A stretch of 64,000 nt of DNA. It comes from Superficieibacter electus (GTDB lineage: Bacteria > Pseudomonadota > Gammaproteobacteria > Enterobacterales > Enterobacteriaceae). Numbering within the stretch: the stretch's first letter is position 1; every line of letters begins with the position of its first letter. The stretch lies in assembly GCF_002915575.1 (NCBI RefSeq), contig NZ_PQGD01000003.1, forward strand, positions 186,001 through 250,000. The letters run 5' to 3'. Of this stretch, positions 28,201-36,186 are shown piece by piece. A program made the translations under genes and the position numbers. The notes beneath the pieces were generated by a model. That model was not told the origin of the DNA, did no database searches, and saw only the letters and a list, made by a program, of their open reading frames with translations.

Positions 28201-29006
28201 GTAAAGAAGTGAGCGTCCGGGGTACGCGTTTGCGGAACGTTTGATCCCCAGGCAATGATATAGCTGGAATTATACCAGTCGGCAGATTCCGGCACGTCGG
28301 TTTGCTCGCCCCAGGTCATCGGCGAGGCGGGCGGCAGGTCGCAATACCAGTCGTAGAAGCTCAGGCAGGTGCCGCCGATAAGCGACAGGTAACGCGCGCC
28401 AGAAGCATAAGACACCATCGACATCGCCGGGATCGGTGAGAAACCCGCCACGCGGTCCGGGCCGTAGGTTTTCACGGTATAAACGTTGGATGCGGCAATC
28501 AGTTCGTTGACTTCCTGCCAGGAAGAGCGCACAAAACCGCCGCGACCGCGCGCCTGCTTAAAGCTTTTGGCTTTCGCGCTGTCTTCGATGATTGAAGCCC
28601 AGGCATCAACCGGATCGCTGTGCTGAACTTTCGCTTCGCGCCACATCTTCATCAGGCGTTTGCGCATCAGCGGATATTTCAGGCGGTTAGCGCTGTAGAG
28701 ATACCAGGAATAGCTGGCCCCGCGCGGGCAACCACGCGGTTCATGATTCGGCATATCCGGACGGGTACGCGGGTAGTCGGTTTGCTGCGTCTCCCACGTC
28801 ACCAGGCCGCTTTTAACATAGATCTTCCAGCTACAGGAGCCAGTGCAGTTCACGCCGTGGGTAGAACGCACCACTTTGTCATGCTGCCAGCGCTGACGAT
28901 AGCCTTCCTCCCAGTCGCGGTTGGTCTCAACAAGCTGTCCATGCCCATCGGCAAAAGTCTCACCTTTCTGTTTGAAGTAGCGAAACCTGTCCAGGAATTT
29001 ACTCAT
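25263..29006 (-). CDS. narG: nitrate reductase A alpha subunit (molybdenum catalytic)
   Basis: NarG reduces nitrate to nitrite at a molybdo-bis(PGD) centre on the cytoplasmic side. The 1247-residue protein has the length of E. coli NarG. The N-terminal FS0 cluster region HGVNCTGSCSWKIYVK (50-65) and the Mo-ligand Asp region YNSSYIIAWGSNVPQTRTPDA are clear. It begins MSKFLDRFRYFKQ, the vestigial Tat-like element bound by NarJ. It is the first gene of the operon, with an FNR box about 100 nt upstream. Confidence 0.99.
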   Translation of the reverse strand: MSKFLDRFRYFKQKGETFADGHGQLVETNRDWEEGYRQRWQHDKVVRSTHGVNCTGSCSWKIYVKSGLVTWETQQTDYPRTRPDMPNHEPRGCPRGASYSWYLYSANRLKYPLMRKRLMKMWREAKVQHSDPVDAWASIIEDSAKAKSFKQARGRGGFVRSSWQEVNELIAASNVYTVKTYGPDRVAGFSPIPAMSMVSYASGARYLSLIGGTCLSFYDWYCDLPPASPMTWGEQTDVPESADWYNSSYIIAWGSNVPQTRTPDAHFFTEVRYKGTKTVAVTPDYAEIAKLCDLWLAPKQGTDAAMAMAMGHVMLREFHLDNPSQYFTDYVRRYTDMPMLVMLEARDGYYAAGRMLRAADLVDALGQENNPQWKTVAVNSNGEMIAPNGSIGFRWGEKGKWNLEQRDGTSGEEAELNLSLLGSHDEVAEVGFPYFGGEGTEHVNKVELQNILLHKLPVKRLHLADGSSALVTTVYDLTLANYGLERGLGDENCASSYDDVKAYTPAWAEKITGVPRAHITRTAREFADNADKTHGRSMIIVGAGMNHWYHMDMNYRGLINMLIFCGCVGQSGGGWAHYVGQEKLRPQTGWQPLAFALDWQRPPRHMNSTSYFYNHSSQWRYESLTAKELLSPLADASRYTGHLIDFNVRAERMGWLPSAPQLGTNPLRIAAQAEKAGMSPVDYTVKSLKEGSIRFAAEQPENGKNHPRNLFIWRSNLLGSSGKGHEYMLKYLLGTENGIQGKDLGKQGGVKPEEVEWHDNGLDGKLDLVVTLDFRLSSTCLYSDIVLPTATWYEKDDMNTSDMHPFIHPLSAAVDPAWESKSDWEIYKGIAKKFSEVCVGHLGKETDIVTLPIQHDSSAELAQPLDVKDWKKGECDLIPGVTAPHIMTVERDYPATYERFTSIGPLMDKIGNGGKGIAWNTQSEMDLLRKLNYTKADGPAKGQPMLNTAIDAAEMILTLAPETNGNVAVKAWAALSEFTGRDHTHLATNKEEEKIRFRDIQAQPRKIISSPTWSGLEDEHVSYNAGYTNVHELIPWRTLSGRQQLYQDHQWMRDFGESLLVYRPPIDTRSVKAVMGEKSNGNPEKALNFLTPHQKWGIHSTYSDNLLMLTLSRGGPIVWMSEVDAKELGIEDNDWIEVFNSNGALTARAVVSQRVPSGMTMMYHAQERIVNLPGSEITGQRGGIHNSVTRISPKPTHMIGGYAQLAYGFNYYGTVGSNRDEFVVVRKMKNINWLDGEGNDQVQESVK

Positions 29007-29387
29007 CTGGTCTCTCCTGTATGGAGCCTGACGGCTCTCTGATAAATCGACATTGCTGCATATGCCGCGAAATTAACCTTTTGAAACATTGGGATAATTG
29101 ACGGCGATCAAGGCGCGGGTGGTTATGGCGTGAGCGGAAATCAGTAAATACCACCAAAGTGGCATAAAAAGTTATTTTTCAATACATTGTTTTTATTGAA
29201 CTTTATTCCTAAATCGCGGAGTAAAATGGTATTACTGCTGCTCCCCGGGTATTAGGGGGTAGAGAGATCTGAAAGAATGAATTTGGTCAGTCGCCTGCGT
29301 TGTACACTATTATTTCGCATAAAAGTATGTTGTAACTAACAGGTGTAAAAAAAAAGCGCGGTATACACCGCGCAGGATAATCAAACA
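29007..29387. promoter_or_regulatory. narG promoter region with FNR box
   Basis: TTGACGGCGATCAA at 29098-29111 matches the FNR consensus TTGAT-N4-ATCAA at nine of ten positions. It is about 100 nt before the narG ATG, the same arrangement as in E. coli. Upstream lie TACC/GGTA-containing heptamer-like sequences (for example GGGGGTA near 29255) that could bind NarL-P. The 3' end of narK and its terminator close the region. No gene was seen. Confidence 0.7.
29347..29373 (-). terminator. narK Rho-independent terminator
   Basis: The minus-strand stem GCGCGGTG / TACCGCGC (GCGCGGT pairing) is followed by nine T residues, 15 nt after the narK stop. Confidence 0.88.
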
Positions 29388-30791
29388 TTACTTGTTATTA
29401 TATTTTTTACGTCCGTACACCACCCACGTGATCCCAACGCAGGCAATATAGAACACGAGGAACACTTTCATGGCTCCGGCGGGCGAGCCGGTTAACGCCA
29501 GCGACGTGCCAAACGCTTTTGGAATAAAGAAGCCGCCGATAGCACCAATGGCGGAAATAAAGCCCAGCGCGGCTGCCGTATCGGTAGCGGCTTCACGCAT
29601 CGCCTGTTCTTCTGTGCCGCCCGCCGCTTTTACCCGCGCCATCGTCATCTTACGGAAAAGAAACGCGATCATCTGGAAACTGGAACCACTTCCCAGCCCG
29701 GCGGTTAAAAACAGCAGCAAGAACACGCCAAAGAAAGCGATAAAATTGCCCTCGCTACCCGCAGATGGCAGCGTAAGGAATAACAAGCCACTGAATAATG
29801 CCATAAAGATAAAGTTAACCAGCGTCACCCGAATCCCACCCAGGCGGTCAGACATCGCCCCGCCCACCGAGCGCGCCAGTGCTCCCACCAGCGGGCCGAA
29901 AAAGGCAAAGTGCAGAATGTTAACGTCCGGAAACTGCGTTTTTGCCAACATGGCAAATCCGGCGGAAAAGCCGATAAACGAACCAAACGTGGCCAAATAC
30001 AGAAAACCAAGAATCCATAAATGTGCGCGTTTTAACACCGGTAGTTGCGCTTTCAAAGAGGCTTTCGAGGTTGACAGCTCATTCATGCCAAACCAGGCCG
30101 CAAGAGTAAACACAATCAGGAACGGCACCCAAATCCAGGCCGCATTTTGCAGATAAATACGCGTACCATCAGGCTGCTCTACACCCGTGCCGCCAAACAC
30201 CGCAAACAGGGAAAGTGATATGGCCAGCGGGGCGACCAACTGCATTACGCTCACCCCCAGATTACCAAACCCGCCATTAATACCTAATGCCCCGCCCTGT
30301 TTTTCCTTAGGAAAAAAGAAGCTAATGTTCGCCATGCTGGACGCAAAGTTTGCCCCGGCAAAACCGCACAATAACGCGATAATAATAAAGGTACTAAACG
30401 GCGTGGAGGTATCCTGCACGGCAAATCCCAGCCAGACACAGGGAATCACTAAAATCCCGGTGCTAAAGGCTGTCCAGCGGCGACCGCCAAAAACAGGGAC
30501 CATGAAAGAGTACGGAACGCGAAGTAACGCGCCGGAAACCGACGGTAGAGCGGTCAGCATAAACAGCTGATCGGTTTCGAAATGAAATCCTACTTTGTTA
30601 AGATTTACCGCAACAGCGCTAAACAACATCCAGACACAAAACGCCAGCAGCAGACAGGGAACGGAAATCCACAGATTACGGCTTGCCACGCGGTGACCAC
30701 GTTGCTGCCAGAACTGCGGATCTTCCGGACGCCAGTCACTAATGACCGGGCCCGTATCCCGTGACGGGACGCTTGAGTGACTCATAGACAC
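29388..30791 (-). CDS. narK: nitrate/nitrite antiporter NarK
   Basis: NarK is a 12-helix major facilitator transporter that exchanges nitrate for nitrite across the inner membrane during nitrate respiration. The 467-residue protein carries the nitrate signature glycine motifs (GFAGANFASSMANISFFFP and GLGSGSSFQMIAFLF regions) and the conserved Arg of the substrate site. It is divergent from narXL and preceded by a perfect FNR box. Confidence 0.97.
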   Translation of the reverse strand: MSMSHSSVPSRDTGPVISDWRPEDPQFWQQRGHRVASRNLWISVPCLLLAFCVWMLFSAVAVNLNKVGFHFETDQLFMLTALPSVSGALLRVPYSFMVPVFGGRRWTAFSTGILVIPCVWLGFAVQDTSTPFSTFIIIALLCGFAGANFASSMANISFFFPKEKQGGALGINGGFGNLGVSVMQLVAPLAISLSLFAVFGGTGVEQPDGTRIYLQNAAWIWVPFLIVFTLAAWFGMNELSTSKASLKAQLPVLKRAHLWILGFLYLATFGSFIGFSAGFAMLAKTQFPDVNILHFAFFGPLVGALARSVGGAMSDRLGGIRVTLVNFIFMALFSGLLFLTLPSAGSEGNFIAFFGVFLLLFLTAGLGSGSSFQMIAFLFRKMTMARVKAAGGTEEQAMREAATDTAAALGFISAIGAIGGFFIPKAFGTSLALTGSPAGAMKVFLVFYIACVGITWVVYGRKKYNNK

Positions 30792-31094
30792 CTCTGATTA
30801 TTGATATTCACCGCAGTCACCATAGGGTTTATCACCGACGGTAAGTTGATATAAATCAAAGGAAAAGTCAGGGTTATCTTTGACCGAAAATCATTATCCT
30901 TCTAAATAGGTAGGTTAAACCGGCAAAAAAGATGTGGTTTTTCACATGGCTGATGACATTTGACAACGTCGCCTCTCAGACCTGATACCTACTGGCAATA
31001 AAGGGGTAATCCTTTTGGGGTATGGGTATACTCCAGGTGATGTCTCAGAATAGCCGCACGCCGGACAATATTCCCGGTCAGGAGCCATACCGCC
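30792..31094. promoter_or_regulatory. narK-narX divergent control region (NarL heptamers)
   Basis: The 303-nt region between divergent narK and narX contains the narK FNR box plus NarL-type heptamers on the minus strand: TACCCCT at 31002-31008 and TACCCAT at 31022-31028, which fit TACYYMT. Other TACC/GGTA words occur near 30909 and 30990. This arrangement agrees with nitrate-responsive control of narK by NarL in relatives. Confidence 0.6.
30846..30859 (-). promoter_or_regulatory. FNR box of narK
   Basis: TTGATATAAATCAA is a perfect match to TTGAT-N4-ATCAA. Its centre lies about 61 nt before the narK ATG, which would place it near -41.5 for a class II FNR promoter with a 20-nt leader. Confidence 0.85.
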
Positions 31095-32891
31095 ATGTTT
31101 AAACGCCTGTTCACCCCACTAACGCTGGTTAATCAGCTTGCGTTGATTGTTCTGCTTTCTACCGCCATTGGCATTGCCAACATGGCGGTATCAGGCTGGC
31201 TGATCCAGGGGGTCCAGGGAAGTGCGCATGCGATTAATAAAGCAGGCTCACTGCGGATGCAGAGCTACCGTCTGCTTTCTGCCATCCCCCTGCATGAGGA
31301 AGATCGGTATCTTCTGGATCACATGCAGAAAACCGCCTTCAGTGAAGAGCTGGCGCAGGCTGCCCGCCGTGACGGCCAGGTCGATCAGTTAACCGCATTG
31401 CAGCAATACTGGCAAACGGAACTGGCTCCGGACATCCAGCGCGCCCGCGATCCCGCGGCGGTGAAAGGTGATATTGTTAAATTCGTCGCCCGCATTGACG
31501 ATCTGGTATCGTCATTCGATCGCACCACCGAAACGCGTATTCAGCGCGTGGTCTGGCTTCAGCGGGCGATGGCCATTTTCATGGCACTGCTGCTGGTATT
31601 TACGATTATCTGGCTGCGTGCGCGGTTACTCCGGCCGTGGCAACAGTTACTGCAAATGGCGCGGGCCGTCAGCCAGCGTGACTTTACTCAGCGGGTGAAT
31701 ATCAGCGGGCGTAATGAAATGGCAACCCTCGGCACGTCGTTGAATAACATGTCAGGAGAGCTGGCTGAAAGTTATGCGGTACTGGAACAGCGGGTGCGGG
31801 AGAAAACCGCCGGTCTTGAACAGAAAAATCAAATTTTGTCCTTTTTATGGCAGGCTAACCGCCGCCTGCATTCCCAGGCCTCGCTGTGCGAACGTCTCTC
31901 TCCGGTGCTGAACGGCTTGCAGGGTCTGACCCTGTTGCGCGGAATCGAAGTGCGGGTCTACGACATAGAAGACGAAGAGAACCATCAGGAATTTACCTGC
32001 AACTCCAGCATCCGCTGCGATGATATGGGTTGCCATCTTTGCCCGCGTGATATTCCGCTGGTGCCTGGGGGTGGGACCACGCTGAAGTGGCGGCTTACGG
32101 ACGCGCACAACCAGTACGGCATACTGCTGGCCACGCTTCCCGCTGGCTGTCATCTGAGTCACGACCAACAACAACTGGTGGATACCCTGGTCGAACAAAT
32201 TACTGCCACCCTGGCACTGGATCGCCATCAGGAGCGCCAGCAGCAGCTGATTGTGATGGAAGAGCGTGCCACCATTGCCCGCGAGTTGCACGACTCCATT
32301 GCCCAGTCCCTCTCCTGCATGAAAATGCAGATCAGTTGTCTGCAAATGCAGGGCGACAGTCTGCCGGAAAGTAGCCGTCAATTGCTGGGCCAAATTCGTC
32401 ATGAGCTGAATACCTCCTGGGCGCAGCTTCGTGAACTGCTGACCACCTTCCGCCTGCAACTCAGCGAACCGGGACTGCGCCCGGCGCTGGAAGCAAGCTG
32501 TCTGGAATACAGCGCCCATTTTGGTTTTCCGGTACGGCTGGATTACCAGCTTCCGCCACGCCTTGTACCTTCTCATCAGGCCATTCATTTGTTGCAAATA
32601 GCCCGTGAGGCGCTGAGTAACTGCCTTAAACATGCCGGTGCAAGCGACGTAAACGTCAGTGTGACCCAGAAAGATAATCAGGTAAAACTGGTCGTCACGG
32701 ATAACGGTTGCGGCGTGCCGGATAGTGCCGAGCGGACTAATCATTATGGCCTGATCATCATGCGTGACCGGGCGCAAAGCCTGCGCGGCGATTGTCAGGT
32801 CCGCCGTCGCGAGTCGGGCGGCACTGAAGTTATTGTCAATTTTATCCCCGAAAAATCACTTTCATTACAACAAGGAGATACCCATGAGTAA
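31095..32891 (+). CDS. narX: nitrate/nitrite sensor histidine kinase NarX
   Basis: NarX senses nitrate and nitrite in the periplasm and controls NarL phosphorylation. The 598-residue protein has TM1 (about 15-37), a four-helix sensor domain with the P-box around [16 protein letters not shown]2 (about 152-174), HAMP, a Cys-containing central region ([15 protein letters not shown]), and a HisKA_3 kinase with His399 in ELHDSIAQS. The HATPase domain carries DNGCGVP. Its end overlaps narL by 8 nt. Confidence 0.97.
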   Translation: MFKRLFTPLTLVNQLALIVLLSTAIGIANMAVSGWLIQGVQGSAHAINKAGSLRMQSYRLLSAIPLHEEDRYLLDHMQKTAFSEELAQAARRDGQVDQLTALQQYWQTELAPDIQRARDPAAVKGDIVKFVARIDDLVSSFDRTTETRIQRVVWLQRAMAIFMALLLVFTIIWLRARLLRPWQQLLQMARAVSQRDFTQRVNISGRNEMATLGTSLNNMSGELAESYAVLEQRVREKTAGLEQKNQILSFLWQANRRLHSQASLCERLSPVLNGLQGLTLLRGIEVRVYDIEDEENHQEFTCNSSIRCDDMGCHLCPRDIPLVPGGGTTLKWRLTDAHNQYGILLATLPAGCHLSHDQQQLVDTLVEQITATLALDRHQERQQQLIVMEERATIARELHDSIAQSLSCMKMQISCLQMQGDSLPESSRQLLGQIRHELNTSWAQLRELLTTFRLQLSEPGLRPALEASCLEYSAHFGFPVRLDYQLPPRLVPSHQAIHLLQIAREALSNCLKHAGASDVNVSVTQKDNQVKLVVTDNGCGVPDSAERTNHYGLIIMRDRAQSLRGDCQVRRRESGGTEVIVNFIPEKSLSLQQGDTHE

Positions 32892-33534
32892 TCAGGAACG
32901 GGCAACGATCCTGCTGATTGACGATCACCCGATGTTGCGCACCGGCGTCAAACAACTTATTAGCATGGCGCAGGATATTCAGGTCGTTGGCGAAGCCAGC
33001 AATGGCGAACAGGGCATTGAACTGGCGGAGTCGCTGGACCCGGACCTGATCCTGCTCGATTTGAACATGCCCGGTATGAATGGCCTCGAAACGCTGGATA
33101 AACTGCGAGAGAAAACCCTGTCCGGGCGCATTGTGGTGTTCAGCGTCTCTAATCACGAAGAAGATGTGATTACTGCCCTCAAACGTGGCGCGGATGGTTA
33201 TTTATTGAAGGACATGGAGCCGGAAGATTTATTGAAAGCCCTTCAGCAAGCCGCTGCGGGAGAAATGGTATTGAGCGAGGCATTAACCCCGGTGCTGGCG
33301 GCCAGCCTGCGGGCGAATCGCGCGACGTCCGACCGGGATGTCAGCCAGTTGACGCCGCGCGAGCGGGATATCCTCAAACTGATAGCGCAGGGCCTGCCGA
33401 ATAAAATGATCGCTCGCCGTCTGGACATTACCGAGAGCACGGTAAAAGTCCACGTTAAACACATGCTGAAGAAAATGAAGCTTAAATCCCGCGTCGAAGC
33501 CGCCGTCTGGGTTCATCAGGAACGCATTTTTTAA
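32884..33534 (+). CDS. narL: nitrate response regulator NarL
   Basis: NarL-P activates narGHJI and narK and represses alternative anaerobic respiration genes. The ATG at 32884 gives the canonical 216-residue protein: receiver domain with phosphoacceptor Asp59 (LLDLNMPGM), and a C-terminal LuxR-type helix-turn-helix ([15 protein letters not shown]). An AAGGAG Shine-Dalgarno lies inside the end of narX. Longer in-frame starts belong to narX sequence. Confidence 0.98.
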   Translation: MSNQERATILLIDDHPMLRTGVKQLISMAQDIQVVGEASNGEQGIELAESLDPDLILLDLNMPGMNGLETLDKLREKTLSGRIVVFSVSNHEEDVITALKRGADGYLLKDMEPEDLLKALQQAAAGEMVLSEALTPVLAASLRANRATSDRDVSQLTPRERDILKLIAQGLPNKMIARRLDITESTVKVHVKHMLKKMKLKSRVEAAVWVHQERIF

Positions 33535-33539
33535 GTCCG

Positions 33540-34958
33540 CTACTGCATACCCTCATTTTTGAGGGCCACCAGTGGTTCGGTCAGCGCCAGCACGATCTCA
33601 TTGGATGAGACGCGCTGTCCCCGGTTATCCTCCACCGTGACAGCCAGTCGCCAGCGGTTTTCTGCCCCTTGTGTGGCGTCCCATGCCGGCATAATAATCG
33701 TCCACCCCTCGGCTGAATTGCCCTGCGCCGGCGGTGTCAGGCTGAGCGGCTGCGTATCCCCCTGCCACTCCAGGGTTTTGATGCCATAGTGGCTGCGGAT
33801 CTGGATTTTAAGTGCCACCGTTTCGCCGGGCTTAAGATCCCAGGGCGGCGTCGCCAGATATACCCCCAGTGTCTTGCGCTGGCGCGATTCGATTACTGGC
33901 AGATTACTGCGTTGCACCTCATCATAACGACTTCCGCGCAGCGATCGGCTGGCCGCCACTTCGCTGGCCTGGAGCTGTTTCTTTAACGGCACGCCGAAAC
34001 GGTAATTGAGCTTCAGTCCGACATCGTTCTGGCTGGTGCCGCCCTCACCTTGCTTATGCCGGGCATTCAACGTAACCAGCGGCACTGGGGTATAATCGAG
34101 TCCCAGATTTACGGCCAGCGGATTGTGCTCTCCTGAACCGTTGCTGAACAAATCCACACTGTCACCAAAATACTGCTCCAGACTGAGGCTGGTATTGAGA
34201 TGTTGATAAAAAGGCAGACGTGCTGCCGCGGTGACATCGTAACCGCGCGCCATCCGCTGCTGGAGGGTCATTGAGGTGTCGTGCCAGCTTTGTAGCGGTT
34301 CATAATAATTCGCTGACAGGCGCAAATTCTCTCCCCACGCTTCGGCCCCAAGGCCCGCCCGGGAGAGATGTTCATCCAGCAGATTATCATAAAAGGTGTT
34401 ATAGCCCACCAGCCAGTGCCCGGCGGTCCAGCGCTGCCCAATCCCGGCATTGCTCACCAGCCCGTCTTCCTGCCGGGTAACGCCGAACTGGCTCCAGCTC
34501 AGACGGTGCTCGCGATCCTGAAGAGGAAAGAACCAGCTGCCATGGCTGCCGGTGAAATCACCCTCATCATTGACGCGCAGTTCAACGCTGGCGTTGGTAC
34601 CCGGGGCCAGCCAGCTCTGCAACTGATCATTGACCTGCGAACTTAACGCATCACGGGCCTGACCGAGGGCAAAAATCCTCGCCTGCTCGCCCGCATCCAG
34701 TCCGTTATCCGTCATGCTGGCTTCACCAAAGGCTTTTGCCATCTCCGCGAGGCTTTTTTCACCTTCCCGCGTCGGCTCTGCCAGCCCCAGATCCGGTAAT
34801 CCGTCCTGATTATTATCCAGCGGATTTTGCGCCTGCTGAACGAAGGCGTTTTGAGCACAGGCGACGCCTCCTGCCAGCAGCAAGAGTAAGGTGACGGGAG
34901 GTAATAAGAGGTAGTCTCTGGACATCAACCTCGCAGAGATAAAGGCAGGCAATGGCAT
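33540..34958 (-). CDS. ychO: invasin/intimin-like inverse autotransporter YchO
   Basis: YchO is a putative outer-membrane protein of the intimin/invasin family. The product has up to 472 residues (464 in E. coli); an alternative ATG at 34925 gives 461. It has a hydrophobic signal peptide (LLLPPVTLLLLLAGGVACAQ), an Asp/Asn-rich NPLDNNQDGLPD segment, a helical periplasmic stretch, an inverse-autotransporter beta-barrel (about 120-330) and one C-terminal Ig-like region. It lacks a long passenger, so an adhesin role is uncertain. It converges with narL with a 5-nt gap. Confidence 0.88.
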   Translation of the reverse strand: MPLPAFISARLMSRDYLLLPPVTLLLLLAGGVACAQNAFVQQAQNPLDNNQDGLPDLGLAEPTREGEKSLAEMAKAFGEASMTDNGLDAGEQARIFALGQARDALSSQVNDQLQSWLAPGTNASVELRVNDEGDFTGSHGSWFFPLQDREHRLSWSQFGVTRQEDGLVSNAGIGQRWTAGHWLVGYNTFYDNLLDEHLSRAGLGAEAWGENLRLSANYYEPLQSWHDTSMTLQQRMARGYDVTAAARLPFYQHLNTSLSLEQYFGDSVDLFSNGSGEHNPLAVNLGLDYTPVPLVTLNARHKQGEGGTSQNDVGLKLNYRFGVPLKKQLQASEVAASRSLRGSRYDEVQRSNLPVIESRQRKTLGVYLATPPWDLKPGETVALKIQIRSHYGIKTLEWQGDTQPLSLTPPAQGNSAEGWTIIMPAWDATQGAENRWRLAVTVEDNRGQRVSSNEIVLALTEPLVALKNEGMQ

Positions 34959-35078
34959 AACGTTACCTTAGCCTTTTTGCCGTTAGTTTTCATCCCTGGA
35001 CGAAATTTCAGGAAAATCCCTAACCCTGCCGCTGCGGTTTAACTACAGTTAATGCGTGACCCTCTGGAGAGCATCACC

Positions 35079-35630
35079 ATGCTAACAACCCTTAAACCTT
35101 TATTGTGCGGCGCAATGCTGATATACGCCGGCGGCGCAATGGCCGAGCCACTTTTTATGCTGCAATCTCCCGCCTTTGCCGACAACGGGATGATGGATAA
35201 GAAATTTGCCGGTAACGCCAGTAACAATCCCAACTGTACTGGTGAGAATAACTCCCCACCGCTAGTCTGGAGCAACTTACCGCAGGAAACGAAAAGCCTG
35301 GCGCTTATCGTTCACGATCCCGAAGGTGCAAAAGGATTGGGCGTGACACATCTGGTGGCCTATAACATCCCGGCCTCAGCAACCGGATTCGCTGCCGATG
35401 CGCTACGCGACGGTAAAGGTTTTACCGGCGGTAAAAATACGCCCGGCAACGATCGCTGGCACGGGCCTTGTCCGCCGCCCGGCAGTGGTGCACATCACTA
35501 CACGTTTACCCTTATTGCCACCACTCAGGCCCCTGACCTCCCGGCGGGACTGACCCGGGAGCAGCTTTTTGAAAAGCTGAAGGGAAAAACACTGGCTGCT
35601 GCGGGGTTAATCGGTCGTTTCGGACAGTAG
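35079..35630 (+). CDS. secreted PEBP/YbhB-YbcL family protein
   Basis: The 183-residue product has a signal peptide of about 22 residues ending GGAMA and a phosphatidylethanolamine-binding-protein (Raf kinase inhibitor-like) fold. Family motifs are NNSPPLVWSNLP, LALIVHDPEG (DPD/DPE site) and GPCPPPGSGAHHYTF (the GxxH anion pocket). The ATG at 35079 follows TGGAGAG. Bacterial homologues such as YbcL are periplasmic proteins of poorly known function. It is not next to ychN in E. coli K-12, so it is an accessory gene here. Confidence 0.87.
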   Translation: MLTTLKPLLCGAMLIYAGGAMAEPLFMLQSPAFADNGMMDKKFAGNASNNPNCTGENNSPPLVWSNLPQETKSLALIVHDPEGAKGLGVTHLVAYNIPASATGFAADALRDGKGFTGGKNTPGNDRWHGPCPPPGSGAHHYTFTLIATTQAPDLPAGLTREQLFEKLKGKTLAAAGLIGRFGQ

Positions 35631-35725
35631 AGTCGCATCGTTAATTTAGTGCACAGGCGTTGGAAGCCTCACCTCATCGCGGTAGCATAGGGCTTTGAAT
35701 CCCTGACTATGTAAAAGGAATAGTG

Positions 35726-36079
35726 ATGCAACGTATCGTGATTATTGCCAACGGCGCAGCCTATGGCAGCGAATCCCTGTTTAATAGCCTACGCCTGGCC
35801 ATTGCCTTGCGCGAGCAGCAGTCGGATCTGGATTTACGTTTGTTCCTGATGTCAGATGCGGTAACGGCGGGACTTCGCGGACAAAAACCAGCAGAGGGTT
35901 ATAATATCCAGCAAATGCTGGAAATTCTGACGGCACAAAATGTTCCGGTTAAGCTGTGTAAAACATGCACTGATGGCCGCGGTATAACCGCCCTGCCATT
36001 GGTTGACGGTGTTGAAGTGGGCACGCTTATAGAGCTTGCGCAGTGGACGCTGGCAGCCGAAAAAGTATTAACGTTTTAA
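35726..36079 (+). CDS. ychN: DsrE/F-like protein YchN
   Basis: YchN is a small 117-residue homohexameric protein of the DsrE/DsrF-like fold, related to sulfur-relay proteins, with unknown cellular function. Conserved Cys residues sit in LCKTCTDGRG. The ATG at 35726 is preferred over an immediately preceding in-frame GTG because it gives the E. coli length, with AAGGA upstream. Confidence 0.94.
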   Translation: MQRIVIIANGAAYGSESLFNSLRLAIALREQQSDLDLRLFLMSDAVTAGLRGQKPAEGYNIQQMLEILTAQNVPVKLCKTCTDGRGITALPLVDGVEVGTLIELAQWTLAAEKVLTF

Positions 36080-36127
36080 AACTGTAGCGCCACTTCATAT
36101 TTTTTTCTTATGGCTTAAATCATAGCA

Positions 36128-36155
36128 TCAAGTTTACCCGCGGTGTTGCCGATAT
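36128..36155 (+). promoter_or_regulatory. sigma-28 (FliA)-like promoter of the MCP gene
   Basis: TCAAGTTT at 36128-36135 and GCCGATAT at 36148-36155 closely resemble the flagellar class 3 promoter TAAAGTTT-N11-GCCGATAA, with one extra spacer base. It is 32 nt before the chemoreceptor ATG, where such a promoter is expected. Confidence 0.6.
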
Positions 36156-36173
36156 GTTGTCAAACAACACCGC
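36140..36173. repeat. inverted repeat overlapping the MCP promoter
   Basis: GCGGTGTTG at 36140-36148 is a perfect 9-bp inverted repeat of CAACACCGC at 36165-36173, separated by 16 nt. It covers the -10 element and the predicted transcription start, so it could be an operator or form a leader hairpin. Confidence 0.6.
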
Positions 36174-36186
36174 AGGTACACTTATT

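Noticed and set aside
31845-32777. 310-codon minus-strand open frame
   Set aside because: It is antisense to the kinase part of narX, which has intact motifs.
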